Assembly (NCBI GenBank): GCA_016794505.1
Contig: JAEUJZ010000074.1
Location: 1-49,060, forward strand
Direction: 5' to 3'
Origin: Myxococcales bacterium
GTDB lineage: Bacteria > Myxococcota_A > Polyangia > Palsa-1104 > JAEUJZ01
Length of the DNA stretch: 49,060 nt
Shown here: positions 1 through 7,076 of the stretch, piece after piece
Layout: the number at the start of each line of letters is the position of its first letter
Numbering within the stretch: the stretch's first letter is position 1
Program-made: the position numbers and the translations under genes
Notes under the pieces: generated by a model
Databases searched by the model: none
Seen by the model: only the letters and a program-made list of their open reading frames with translations
What the model was told of the DNA's origin: nothing

Positions 1-744
1 CCATCCGCGTGATTGGCGGTTTCAATCGGAGCGTCCGCCAACCGTTCCTGATCGCGGGAGCTAACCCCCAGAGGTAATGTCCGCCGCACCAAGCCTGCGA
101 CGTCGCACCAGAACAGCGCATGCTACCCTACGATTTTCCGCCACACATTGAGCCGCCCCGCCGCCAGTGAATGAACCCTCTTTCGTCAGAGCGAAAAAAG
201 TTCTGGACACGGACGGATCAAGGTATTTTTTCTCTCCGTCGAGAAAGCTTAATCGACGCGACGTAAGAACTGCATTTTGGCGTGTGGGGTAGCGCACAGG
301 AGTCTGGTTTCTGGTCCCTGATTCCGGTGTCTGTAGGCGCGCTTCGCTGGTGGGGTGGGGCGTCTCGTTGCTGCCTGCTCGCTACCTTCGCGGCGTGACG
401 ACCACATACGGAACGGCAGGCGCGGGGCGATACACGTTCGGACTATCTGGATGATGCGCGCTGCGCTATGGCGTAACTCAGCAGCGGACGCTCGTGCCAC
501 TCTGTTGCAATCGGGAACAGGCGCAGGAACACGCCGTTGCGTGACACCCGAGCCGGCAGAACTCGCGCCTCTTGCTGGCGGGCACCGACCGGCAAGCGGT
601 GCATGTGTCGCGGCGGGCGGGCAGAATCGCAGCAGTTTCGCCACGTTGGGCACGTCCATAAAATCTGATTTTCTCGTCGGAGAATCGTTGCTAGCCTGCT
701 CTGTGGGGTACGGGGGCATGCACACCCCGAGTAGGAGTCCTGTG
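1..744. other. Left flank with no confident gene
   Basis: I see no convincing gene here. One frame is open from the window edge to a TAA at 75-77 and could be the last codons of a gene entering from the left, but about 24 codons cannot be identified. ORFs on both strands between 249 and 744 overlap each other, are rich in Arg, Ser and Ala, and have no clear ribosome-binding site. Two short AT-richer stretches, near 215-255 and 657-695, each contain a TTCTC/GAGAA-type inverted motif, and the second lies about 60 bases before the gene at 745, so it may be part of its promoter region. A lone GACGTC occurs at 99-104, the same hexamer that is clustered at 1806-1953. Confidence 0.4.
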
Positions 745-1542
745 ATGGCCGAGGAATCTGTTGCTTGGAAATGGGAAGACGTAGTTGCTCGATTGCGCGA
801 GGAGCCGATCGATACAGTCGTGCAGATCGCGGTATCGGCCATCGAGGAACCTGCGAGCGTTGGCTTGCACCCGATGCCGGCGGGGGCCGATGGGCGTCCA
901 GCGTTCGGCGCGATCCTCGACGAGCAGTTGGGAATCCTTGTCCATGTCTCCGGCGACAACTACGAGACCCGACTCTGCCGGCTGCCACAGCCTGCGGCTT
1001 TGCCGCCTGTCCTGTCGCCACCAGTAGCCTCGTCGCCACAATCGGCGCTGCCGGTTGCCCGACAGCCAACAGGCTTGTCGCCGAAGCCCGCGCAGTCTGT
1101 TGTCCCACAACGAGCGGATGCGTCCCCGTCATCGATTCCCGTCCTCGTGGAATCTCGCGCGGAGTTGGTAGTTCATCGGCGGAGTGAACAGCGATCTCTC
1201 GCCAGCTTGCCGGCTGAACAGCCTGGCGCGACGATGCTGATGACCACTCTGTTCGGGACGTTGCTCGGGGCTGCATTGGGCGGAGAGAAAGGAGCCTTGG
1301 CCGGCGCCCTGATCGGCGGTGGGGCCGGGCTGGCATCGATCGCAGTCAGTACGGCGGCGACCTCCCCAGCGACCTCTATGGCCGCGCAGTCAATGTTCTT
1401 GGCTCTGGCTTCTGCCAGCCTGGGCGGGCGAGGCGGGGGGCCGGTGTTGCGTCTCGGTCCTTCGCGGCAGCCGGCATTGCCCCCGTTTCTCGATGACGGC
1501 GGTCCTCGTCGTACACGACGTCTTCCTCCTCGAAAGAATTAG
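745..1542 (+). CDS. Hypothetical protein with C-terminal glycine-zipper segment
   Basis: The start at ATG 745 is chosen because AGGAG lies 7-12 bases upstream; an in-frame extension to 355 is open but has no such site. The 265-residue product begins with an acidic segment of about 80 residues that could be folded. A Pro/Ala/Ser/Val-rich low-complexity linker follows (about 85-150), then a hydrophobic Gly/Ala segment (about 165-195) with small-x-x-x-small spacing like glycine-zipper membrane segments, and a basic tail ending in Arg/Lys. No signal peptide is apparent. The next gene starts 42 bases downstream on the same strand, so the two are probably co-transcribed. The family is not recognised. 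A membrane-associated role is possible from the glycine zipper, but this is inference. Confidence 0.6.
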   Translation: MAEESVAWKWEDVVARLREEPIDTVVQIAVSAIEEPASVGLHPMPAGADGRPAFGAILDEQLGILVHVSGDNYETRLCRLPQPAALPPVLSPPVASSPQSALPVARQPTGLSPKPAQSVVPQRADASPSSIPVLVESRAELVVHRRSEQRSLASLPAEQPGATMLMTTLFGTLLGAALGGEKGALAGALIGGGAGLASIAVSTAATSPATSMAAQSMFLALASASLGGRGGGPVLRLGPSRQPALPPFLDDGGPRRTRRLPPRKN

Positions 1543-1584
1543 CCGCGCCTCAATTCCCTCCCGGCCTGACGGAGCCTTCGGGCG

Positions 1585-2217
1585 ATGAGCGATCAAACCA
1601 AGCCACCTGTCCCACCTCCCGCGACCATCGTCCTTGCAGCGGATCGCAAACCAAGCGGAGCCGCGCAGCCTGCACCGCGCGCGGGCATGATTGTGCTCCC
1701 ACCTGTGCGCCCATCCGGCCCGCTCCTACAGCCTGCGCCTGCGTTATCGGACAGCACCCCGAACACGCAGAACGGTGCGCAGGCACCCGGCCAGAACGTT
1801 TCTTGGACGTCCACATCTGGACGTCCATTGGACGTCAACGGTGACGTCCAACAGACGTCCGCGCTCGCTGCGTCGCTGGTTCTGCAAGCCGCTCGAAACA
1901 GCGACGGCGCTGCGCTTGCCATTTCTACACCCTCTGGACGTCAGATGGACGTCCAAATCGCGCCTGCGCAAACTGCGATCACAGCAGAACGCAACGCACG
2001 TACTACGAAGCAGCCCCGCAGATCCAAGCAGCGCAAGAAGGCCGATCTGGATCACGACCGCGGTCGCTTCCGCCACACCATCCGGCTTGATCCGAAACTG
2101 GAACAGAAGCTCCGCACGGTAGCCGAGATCCTGGGCATCGACATGAACGCGGCGATCGCGGTCTGCATCTCAGTCCACCACCACAGACTGGCCAAAGGGG
2201 GAAGTGGCGATGGCTGA
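1585..2217 (+). CDS. Ribbon-helix-helix-like DNA-binding protein with long disordered N-terminus
   Basis: The 210-residue protein has a long Pro/Ala/Gln/Thr-rich N-terminal part (about 1-140) that looks disordered, then a basic stretch rich in Lys and Arg (about 140-155). The last 55 residues have the pattern of a ribbon-helix-helix fold: a strand-like FRHTIRL, then a helix starting DPKLEQKL and a second helix including MNAAIAVCI. RHH proteins are dimeric repressors, antitoxins or plasmid partition proteins that bind short palindromes. The gene itself contains seven copies of GACGTC, described separately. It lies 42 bases after the glycine-zipper gene. A regulatory or partition role within the element is plausible, but the fold assignment rests on pattern only. 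Confidence 0.6.
   Translation: MSDQTKPPVPPPATIVLAADRKPSGAAQPAPRAGMIVLPPVRPSGPLLQPAPALSDSTPNTQNGAQAPGQNVSWTSTSGRPLDVNGDVQQTSALAASLVLQAARNSDGAALAISTPSGRQMDVQIAPAQTAITAERNARTTKQPRRSKQRKKADLDHDRGRFRHTIRLDPKLEQKLRTVAEILGIDMNAAIAVCISVHHHRLAKGGSGDG
1804..1955. repeat. Array of seven GACGTC palindromes
   Basis: GACGTC occurs at 1806, 1820, 1831, 1843, 1854, 1937 and 1948 (first base of each). Three copies are the full ten-base palindrome TGGACGTCCA (1804, 1818, 1946) and the others differ from it by one or a few bases. Start-to-start distances are 14, 11, 12 and 11 in the first group and 11 in the second, so most copies sit about one helical turn apart. The reading frame crosses the array without interruption, coding for Asp-Val or Thr-Ser dipeptides, so it is not explained by a simple peptide repeat in one phase. 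Confidence 0.85.
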
Positions 2218-2495
2218 CTACATGGTGGCTGGTCAACCCGAATGGCATTGATGATTCCGCTACGAACCAGCGTCGTGCGGCTCCTGCCTGCTCGGTTCAT
2301 CGATTCTCGCGCCTGGTCGTGGCAGTTGGTACCGGAGGGACAAGAGGGGTCCGTCGCAGTCCCAGAATGGCGTGGGATGCGCTCAGAACGAAACCGTTTG
2401 CCCCAGTAGCAAGCCGTCCGAGAATATAACATTGGGAAACTGCAAGCCGTAGTTTCTCTCGAATGATGGCCGTTAGTTCAATACGAGGAGAAGAC

Positions 2496-3380
2496 ATGCG
2501 TTCTACCGCACACTACCTTCAGGGTGTCATCTTGGCATGCACCGTTCTTGTTCCACAGATTGCCTCTGCCTGTGAGCCTGGCCATCAGGAATGGAAGACC
2601 AGCTCAACAGGAAATGTCGTCTGCTTACCCACGAAGATGATTGCTTATCTATCCTGTCTTGAGGCATCTGGGGGTGGGCAGGTTAGCGTCGAAAAAGATG
2701 ATTCAGGAACAGGAAGCAAGAAGGTCACCGTTGTGCTCTCTGGGGAAGGTAATGGTATTATTGCTGGCGGAAAGGGAAGCATTGAGGTCGATGCCTCCAA
2801 GTCAGAGCAAGCCATGAGCAAACTCAAGAAAAAGTTTGACCCAGATAATCGCAGAAGTTGTCAGGAGCTGGCTGCCGGAAGCATCCCAAGCGACAGGACA
2901 CCGACTACTAAGAAGACCCACGCGAACGCCGCAGGTAAAGGCGACCCGACTGCGGCAGCAAAATCGGAAGGATCGGCATCCCCTATCAAAGCTGCGAGAT
3001 TTCGGGCATTTGAACTGTTACAGCCTAAACCGACAGATTGCCATAATGCTACGTTCAAGCTCAGAGATACCGCTACAAATGAATTATATAACATTGTACT
3101 CAGAGACGCCGAGCAATTCAATGCTTGCTCTGTTAATTTCTCCGCACCTGATACGGAAGTTGCCGAACAGGTTGCAAGATTCGTCGGACTTATTGGCGGT
3201 GGACGGTATGCTTTTAACTCTGCCGAAGGAGACTGTAAGCGCCGGACCTTCGTTGTCGTGGACAAGCAAACTGGCAAGAAATATACAGACCAACTAGAAG
3301 ATAACTGTAAATATTTTAATTTCATGAAAGGGCCGGTTCAGTTGGCGACTGAAATTGCGCTATATTTCAATCATAACTAG
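2496..3380 (+). CDS. Secreted hypothetical protein, AT-richer than neighbours
   Basis: ATG 2496 is preceded by GAGGAG at 2485-2490, which decides the start over an ATG 33 bases upstream. The 294-residue product has a clear signal peptide of about 25 residues with a likely cleavage after ASA, just before CEPG. The mature protein has two parts joined by a Thr/Lys/Ala-rich linker (about 135-165): an N-terminal domain with several Cys residues and a C-terminal domain with spaced Cys (near TDCHN, FNACS, EGDCK and EDNCK) that may form disulfides in the periplasm or outside the cell. No family is recognised. Base composition is visibly lower in GC than the surrounding genes, with codons such as AAA, ATA and AAT used freely, consistent with recent acquisition as cargo of the element. 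Confidence 0.75.
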   Translation: MRSTAHYLQGVILACTVLVPQIASACEPGHQEWKTSSTGNVVCLPTKMIAYLSCLEASGGGQVSVEKDDSGTGSKKVTVVLSGEGNGIIAGGKGSIEVDASKSEQAMSKLKKKFDPDNRRSCQELAAGSIPSDRTPTTKKTHANAAGKGDPTAAAKSEGSASPIKAARFRAFELLQPKPTDCHNATFKLRDTATNELYNIVLRDAEQFNACSVNFSAPDTEVAEQVARFVGLIGGGRYAFNSAEGDCKRRTFVVVDKQTGKKYTDQLEDNCKYFNFMKGPVQLATEIALYFNHN

Positions 3381-3635
3381 AATCGTCAAGCCAAGATGCC
3401 TGGCGCTACAGTGACCACCCCCACTGGGGAGCAGAATCATCGACTCAGAGTTATTGGGCTTCGGGCTACGGCAGAGCTTCGGGCGATAGGGGCGGGAGCG
3501 TTTGCGCAGGTGGCACGATGGAACGCGCATTTACGAGCCGCCAGGGTGGGTCATAGGCCTCCGTGGCCTTTGTACCGCCGAGCAGAGACCTGTTCACGGG
3601 GGAGAATTGAGGCGGCTAGTTCATGCCGGACGTTC

Positions 3636-3995
3636 TCACGTCGCCATCGCTCTGCAACGCCTTTCCGCGGCTACTCGCGCAGCCTCGGCGGTTGCATAGT
3701 TCCGCCAGTGAACCGCCGTCTGGCTCAGGCTCACCTCCGCCAATGAGAATGGATTCGCTGCGGCGTCGGGGTGTACCCATCGCACCAGACACAGCAGCAC
3801 ATCCCCATGCCGCCGCAGGTCGAGCAGTGTCCACATCCGATCGCGCTTGCTCGTCGCGCGGCAAAGGAAATCATGCGCTTGACGCTCGCCGGGCTTGCTG
3901 AGGTCGAGCATGGCCAGTGGCGTCAGTGGCGGGGCCTGACGACGCTGCGGATGACGACGACGCGACACGGTTGCACTACAAGGACGAAAGCACAT
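3636..3995 (-). CDS. Small hypothetical protein
   Basis: The start is placed at 3995 because a perfect AGGAGG (complement of 4001-4006) lies five bases upstream; the frame is open further to 4115 but has no comparable site. The 119-residue product has a basic N-terminal third. It is followed by a globular-looking region with aromatic residues (for example RMWTLLDLRR, LVRWVHPDA and AVHWRNY) and an Ala/Arg-rich C-terminal helix. No signal peptide, membrane segment or known motif was seen. It stands alone on the minus strand between the secreted protein and the double-XRE regulator. Function unknown; the strong ribosome-binding site is the main evidence that it is a gene. Confidence 0.6.
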   Translation of the reverse strand: MCFRPCSATVSRRRHPQRRQAPPLTPLAMLDLSKPGERQAHDFLCRATSKRDRMWTLLDLRRHGDVLLCLVRWVHPDAAANPFSLAEVSLSQTAVHWRNYATAEAARVAAERRCRAMAT

Positions 3996-4057
3996 AGAGT
4001 CCTCCTGTTCGCGTCTGACCCTCACTTTCTCAGGGCGCTGGTCTGACGCGGGCGATG

Positions 4058-4087
4058 GGCTCCCGGTTCGCGCCGGGGGCCTTTTTT
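4058..4087 (+). terminator. Rho-independent terminator, plus strand
   Basis: A nine-base stem, GGCTCCCGG (4058-4066) with CCGGGGGCC (4073-4081), closes a TTCGCG loop and is followed at once by six T residues (4082-4087) and more T-rich sequence. One pair is a G-T wobble. No plus-strand gene ends nearby; the closest is the secreted protein ending at 3380, so a transcript stopping here would run antisense across the minus-strand gene at 3636-3995. Confidence 0.7.
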
Positions 4088-4201
4088 GTTGTTGGGCTTG
4101 GTTGCGCCCAAGCAAGCTATAAACAGCTTTCTAGGAATGCGCGAGAAAAAAGCGAGATCATTGAGGAATATGATCACCATATAGAGACGAATCGATTCCG
4201 C

Positions 4202-4744
4202 GTGCTACCGAGAGATGTGGTCCGTGGTCGTCACAATCCTCTGCACAGCGGCTTTGCTCGTCGGCTGGCACATGCACGCAAGGCAGCAAAGACGACAAGT
4301 GCCGCCCTGTCGCTGTCGGTGGGAATGAGCGCCGATGCTTCCTGGCGGTTGGAGGGCGGTGGGCGCATCCCACGGCTCGATACCGTCGAGAAGCTGGCGA
4401 GCGCACTGAACGTCTCGCCCTGCCTGCTGGCGTACGGTGTCGAAATGCCCTGTCAGCCCCAGGTTGCATCGCTTTCGATGGGGTTGCCGGATCGGCTGGT
4501 CCGGCTGCGTCAAGAGCGCGGGTTTTCGCGTCGCCAGCTTGGCCGCATGTCGGGTACGTCTGACAACTTCGTCCAGATGACCGAGACGGGGACCACGGTA
4601 CCGAACATCGCCAAGGTGGAGCAGCTTGCGAAGGCGCTTCAAGTGTCCGTCTGCTGGCTTGCGTTCGGCCTGGGGACGCCAGAACTGCCGGAGCGTCGCC
4701 GTCCGCGCTCAGATAGGCCGCCGGCCCCAGCACCTAGCGCGTAG
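4202..4744 (+). CDS. Double XRE-family helix-turn-helix regulator
   Basis: The protein carries two tandem Cro/C1-type HTH domains of about 60 residues. The first contains ARRLAHARKA and ends with DTVEKLASALNVSPCLLAYG. The second contains RLVRLRQERGFSRRQLG and ends with KVEQLAKALQVSVCWLAFG. The matching ends (LA.AL.VS..LA.G) show that one domain is a duplicate of the other. The C-terminal 20 residues are a basic, Pro-rich tail. The start is uncertain: GTG at 4202 or 4217 keeps both domains, while ATG 4055 would place the terminator at 4058-4087 inside the coding region and is therefore unlikely. It is probably a regulator of the mobile element, comparable in position to phage or ICE repressors; it converges on the recombinase gene, with only four bases between the two stop codons. 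Confidence 0.7.
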   Translation: MLPRDVVRGRHNPLHSGFARRLAHARKAAKTTSAALSLSVGMSADASWRLEGGGRIPRLDTVEKLASALNVSPCLLAYGVEMPCQPQVASLSMGLPDRLVRLRQERGFSRRQLGRMSGTSDNFVQMTETGTTVPNIAKVEQLAKALQVSVCWLAFGLGTPELPERRRPRSDRPPAPAPSA

Positions 4745-4748
4745 TCTA

Positions 4749-5864
4749 CTATCCCTGGGTTGACGGCTCGGATTCCTCGGTCGCCAGTAGTGCATGCACC
4801 TGCGCCGGGTGCCAGATGCCGCCTTCCCGCGGTAGCATCCCCTCCGAGGCCAGCCGAATCCCAATCTCGCGCAGCGACGTGCCTTCTGCGCGAAGCTCCA
4901 GTGCTCGATGCGACGCCGCTTCTTTGTCTCCGCGCGTGGCCTCTTGCAGCAGCTTCGCCACCTGCGCCGGGTGCCAGATACCGCCGCGCAGCGGGGCCAG
5001 CTTCTCTTTGCGCAGGCGCTGACCGATCTGGTTTAGGCTCAGCCCTTGGGCGCGTAGCTCCTGCGCACGCGCCGTTGCGGCTTCTGGGTCGTGGCGTCTG
5101 GGGATGCGCGGGCCGGTGGGCCGGATGGAGCGGACCTGCTCTGTCCCTTGCCGCCGCAGAAGGATGCTCAGCCGCTGTGCTCTCCAGCGCCCATCACGTC
5201 GAGCTGGGATTCCCATTTCGTTCAACCGTCGCGCGATCTGGTGCAGTTTCAAGCCGTCGGCGCGCATGTCTCGGATCTTGCGCAGGACTTCCTGTTCATC
5301 GGCCAGCGGCACCAACAACCGCCGTCCGTTGCCGTCGGCCTCCTGGCTGAACTCGTAGCCATAGGGGGCGGGGCCGAGGCGGACCCCCTGCGCCATGATG
5401 TGTCGCAGCGCGTCGCGGGTTCTCTCGGAAATCACCTCGCGCTCAAACTGGTTGTAATTGGCGAGGTTCATTAGCACCATGCGCCCCGCTGCCGAGTGCG
5501 TGTTGACCATGCCGCACAGCGACAGCAGGTGATACCGGTCGTCGCAGAAGAAGTCTTCGACGAGCGCGCAGACATCGCGCAGAGACCGAGAGAGGCGGTC
5601 CAGCTTCGCGACGAGTAGCGTGTTCGCGCGACCGCGCGTGATCATCTGTAGCGCGGCTTGCAAACCTGGGCGCTCTAGCGTGCTGCCGGATATGCCCTCA
5701 TCGGATTTTATGTCGATGAGCTTGATCGCATGAAGCTTGCAGTAGGTCCGCAGCCTATCGCGTTGTGCGCCCAGACTCACCCCCTCGGTGGCCTGCTCCT
5801 GTGTGCTTACCCTGACGTATCCGATGGCTGTTTTGGGGGCGTTTGTAGGGGCATGTGTTTTCAT
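4749..5864 (-). CDS. Serine recombinase with three tandem C-terminal DNA-binding modules
   Basis: The 371-residue protein has an N-terminal resolvase/invertase catalytic domain (about 12-150) with the nucleophile Ser20 in YVRVSTQEQ and the conserved KLDRLSR (87-93). A recombinase-type region follows (about 150-235). The C-terminal half holds three related modules of about 48 residues (188-236, 259-306, 313-360). Each has a helix ending LRA.G, an (I)..RL turn and a basic loop; the second and third end in the shared GGIWHPAQV. The repeat is also visible in DNA, around 4796-4824 and 4959-4985. It is shorter than classical large serine integrases and shows no zinc ribbon or long coiled coil. It would catalyse site-specific integration, excision or resolution through a covalent phosphoserine. 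Its start lies about 25 bases from the element's right edge. Confidence 0.9.
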   Translation of the reverse strand: MKTHAPTNAPKTAIGYVRVSTQEQATEGVSLGAQRDRLRTYCKLHAIKLIDIKSDEGISGSTLERPGLQAALQMITRGRANTLLVAKLDRLSRSLRDVCALVEDFFCDDRYHLLSLCGMVNTHSAAGRMVLMNLANYNQFEREVISERTRDALRHIMAQGVRLGPAPYGYEFSQEADGNGRRLLVPLADEQEVLRKIRDMRADGLKLHQIARRLNEMGIPARRDGRWRAQRLSILLRRQGTEQVRSIRPTGPRIPRRHDPEAATARAQELRAQGLSLNQIGQRLRKEKLAPLRGGIWHPAQVAKLLQEATRGDKEAASHRALELRAEGTSLREIGIRLASEGMLPREGGIWHPAQVHALLATEESEPSTQG

Positions 5865-5892
5865 GCCGGGGTTAATAAGGTTATTTCAGGGA
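5865..5892. other. Probable recombinase attachment junction
   Basis: Between the recombinase start codon (5864) and the FG-GAP coding sequence lies a short AT-rich stretch containing TTAATAAGGTTATTTCAGG. In the FG-GAP frame a TAA stop at 5876-5878 is followed by codons that become a recognisable FG-GAP motif only from about 5889 (GACATCAATCGC). The crossover point is therefore placed near 5886-5891. The matching left junction is outside the window, so the core sequence cannot be derived. Confidence 0.5.
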
Positions 5893-6163
5893 CATCAATC
5901 GCGACGGCCGTGAAGACCTGGCGCTGACACACACCTTTAAGGAAGGTCAGGGGCGGCTCAGCATGTTGCTCAACTTGGGTGGCAATCGCGGCTTTGCTCC
6001 CGCTGCCCAGCAGCCTTCATTCCCGCTCGGATACGGTGACAACTATGTCGCTTCGGGTGACTTGAACAGCGATGGGAAAGTCGACTTCGCAGTCATCAAT
6101 CGCGGCGCCCCGAAGCTCAGCCAGCCCGCCCAGCTGCAGCTGTTCCTCAACACTTCACTCTAG
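5888..6163 (+). pseudogene. 3' remnant of an FG-GAP/VCBS repeat protein gene
   Basis: About 90 codons are open to a TAG at 6161-6163 and encode two FG-GAP/VCBS blades, one with DINRDGREDLAL and one with DLNSDGKVDFAVI. These have the Dx(N)xDGxxD calcium-binding pattern seen in integrin-like beta-propeller proteins of bacterial surfaces. A normal family member has seven or more blades and a signal peptide. Here there is no start codon before an internal ATG at 5963, and the frame is closed upstream at 5876. The beginning appears to have been separated by insertion of the recombinase element. The 5' part should lie left of the window if the element is intact. The next gene starts only 12 bases after the stop, so the pair was probably an operon. 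Confidence 0.75.
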
Positions 6164-6174
6164 GTGACGCATTC

Positions 6175-6981
6175 ATGCCCCTGTCCGTTTGGTCCCGCTG
6201 CCGCGTGCGATCACACCCTGCCGAAAAGCCAGCGCATAGGGTGCGGCACACGCTCGGCTTGCTGCTCTGCGTGCATGCGCTTCTGACAGTGCTTTCTGCC
6301 CACGCGAAGAAGTCAACGGACGCGCGACCTCTGGACATCGAAGCGCAGGCCAAGGCACTCGCTGGAAAGCTCAAGAAGGCCACCATCCCAGGAGAGAGCC
6401 TGCCCGCAGTGCCTAGCTCGCTGCGCTATGCACATCCCGCGGCGCAGCGCTTGCCAGGAAAGCGGGGCATCGTGCAGCTATTTCTGCAGTGCGATGGGCC
6501 GCGCTGCACCCCCCGCATCACCCACGCAGTGGATGGCGACACTGGCCTCGAAGTGCAAGGAAGAGCCGAGCTTCCCGCCATCCGCAAGGACTGCAGCGAG
6601 TTCGAGTTTCTGCCGCTTGCGGTTCTCGATCTCGATCGCGATGGCAACGAAGAGCTGCTAGTCCGCTACGTCATCACGGCAGCAGCGCGGGATGGCAAGG
6701 GCAGCGTCTTCACCCACATGCTCGCCATCGTCAACCTGCCCGATCTTTCGTTGGCCTTGGTGCATGAGCTCAAGTCTGGCGGACAGGCTGGGGTGGACGA
6801 TCTGTGTACACATCAGATGACGACTTCTGCCATCGATGGCGACCAGCGTCTGGATCTGCGTTGGGTACGAACGTGTGAGTGCGTCGACAAGAACGCCTGC
6901 TTTGCGGGCCCCACTCCACCGGAAGATTTTCTCGCCACCCCCGAGCGGCGCTTCGTACGCCGCCCCACGTCGCCCCCCTAG
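6175..6981 (+). CDS. Exported hypothetical protein with an EF-hand-like repeat
   Basis: The 268-residue product starts at ATG 6175, 12 bases after the FG-GAP remnant. A basic N-terminal region is followed by a hydrophobic segment (about 27-44, HTLGLLLCVHALLTVLSA) that ends in a plausible signal-peptidase site before KKSTD. The mature part contains LDLDRDGNEELLVRY (about residues 152-166), which resembles one FG-GAP/VCBS calcium-binding blade, and a second Asp-rich stretch, DGDQRLDLRW. Several Cys residues lie near the C-terminus (VRTCECVDKNAC). It may be a periplasmic or surface protein working with the disrupted FG-GAP protein. No family is recognised beyond the repeat. If both were co-transcribed from a promoter upstream of the FG-GAP gene, the insertion would also have removed that promoter. 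Confidence 0.65.
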   Translation: MPLSVWSRCRVRSHPAEKPAHRVRHTLGLLLCVHALLTVLSAHAKKSTDARPLDIEAQAKALAGKLKKATIPGESLPAVPSSLRYAHPAAQRLPGKRGIVQLFLQCDGPRCTPRITHAVDGDTGLEVQGRAELPAIRKDCSEFEFLPLAVLDLDRDGNEELLVRYVITAAARDGKGSVFTHMLAIVNLPDLSLALVHELKSGGQAGVDDLCTHQMTTSAIDGDQRLDLRWVRTCECVDKNACFAGPTPPEDFLATPERRFVRRPTSPP

Positions 6982-7070
6982 TGACATGGCGCTGCGGCCA
7001 CCAAAGACAGACTGCAAACGCGACGCCATCAGGTCGCGGATCGCCGAAGCCACGGGTCGACCGTCTGCGA

Positions 7071-7076
7071 TATAAT
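7071..7076 (+). promoter_or_regulatory. TATAAT box overlapping the kinase start codon
   Basis: A perfect TATAAT at 7071-7076 shares two bases with the ATG at 7075. No good -35 hexamer is seen 16-18 bases upstream. If this is a working -10 element, transcription would start near 7083 and translation could use the in-frame GTG at 7087, giving an almost leaderless message. It could equally be a chance match. Confidence 0.35.

Larger units (their letters stand above)
1..5888. mobile_element. Right part of a serine-recombinase integrated element
   Basis: This is an inferred element. Its right end is placed at about 5,888, some 25 bases beyond the start codon of the serine recombinase, where the sequence changes into the interior of an FG-GAP repeat gene lacking a 5' end. 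A recombinase at the extreme edge, transcribed inward, next to a disrupted gene is the usual arrangement for serine-recombinase elements. Cargo visible here is a glycine-zipper protein, an RHH-like protein with a palindrome array, an AT-richer secreted protein, a small unknown protein and a double-XRE regulator. These are typical accessory genes with little resemblance to the signalling genes that follow. The left end is not in the window, so size and class (phage-like, conjugative or mobilisable) cannot be told. No structural phage, relaxase or type IV secretion gene is visible. Confidence 0.6.

Noticed and set aside
355..744. N-terminal extension of the glycine-zipper ORF
   Set aside because: The frame is open but Arg/Ser-rich, lacks a ribosome-binding site and is followed by a much better start at 745.
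443..1336. Long minus-strand ORF
   Set aside because: It overlaps the gene at 745-1542 in the opposite strand, is Arg/Pro/Ser-rich without motifs, and looks like a high-GC shadow.
4058..4087. T-arm-like GGTTCG suspected as a tRNA remnant
   Set aside because: No acceptor, D-arm or anticodon arm could be found around it; the hairpin with T-tract is better read as a terminator.
4158..4733. Minus-strand ORFs opposite the double-XRE gene
   Set aside because: The plus frame has two recognisable HTH domains; the minus frames show none and are shadows.
4796..4985. Repeated CACCTGCGCCGGGTGCC sequence suspected as a CRISPR or direct repeat
   Set aside because: Only two copies about 163 bases apart, both explained by the duplicated protein modules of the recombinase gene.
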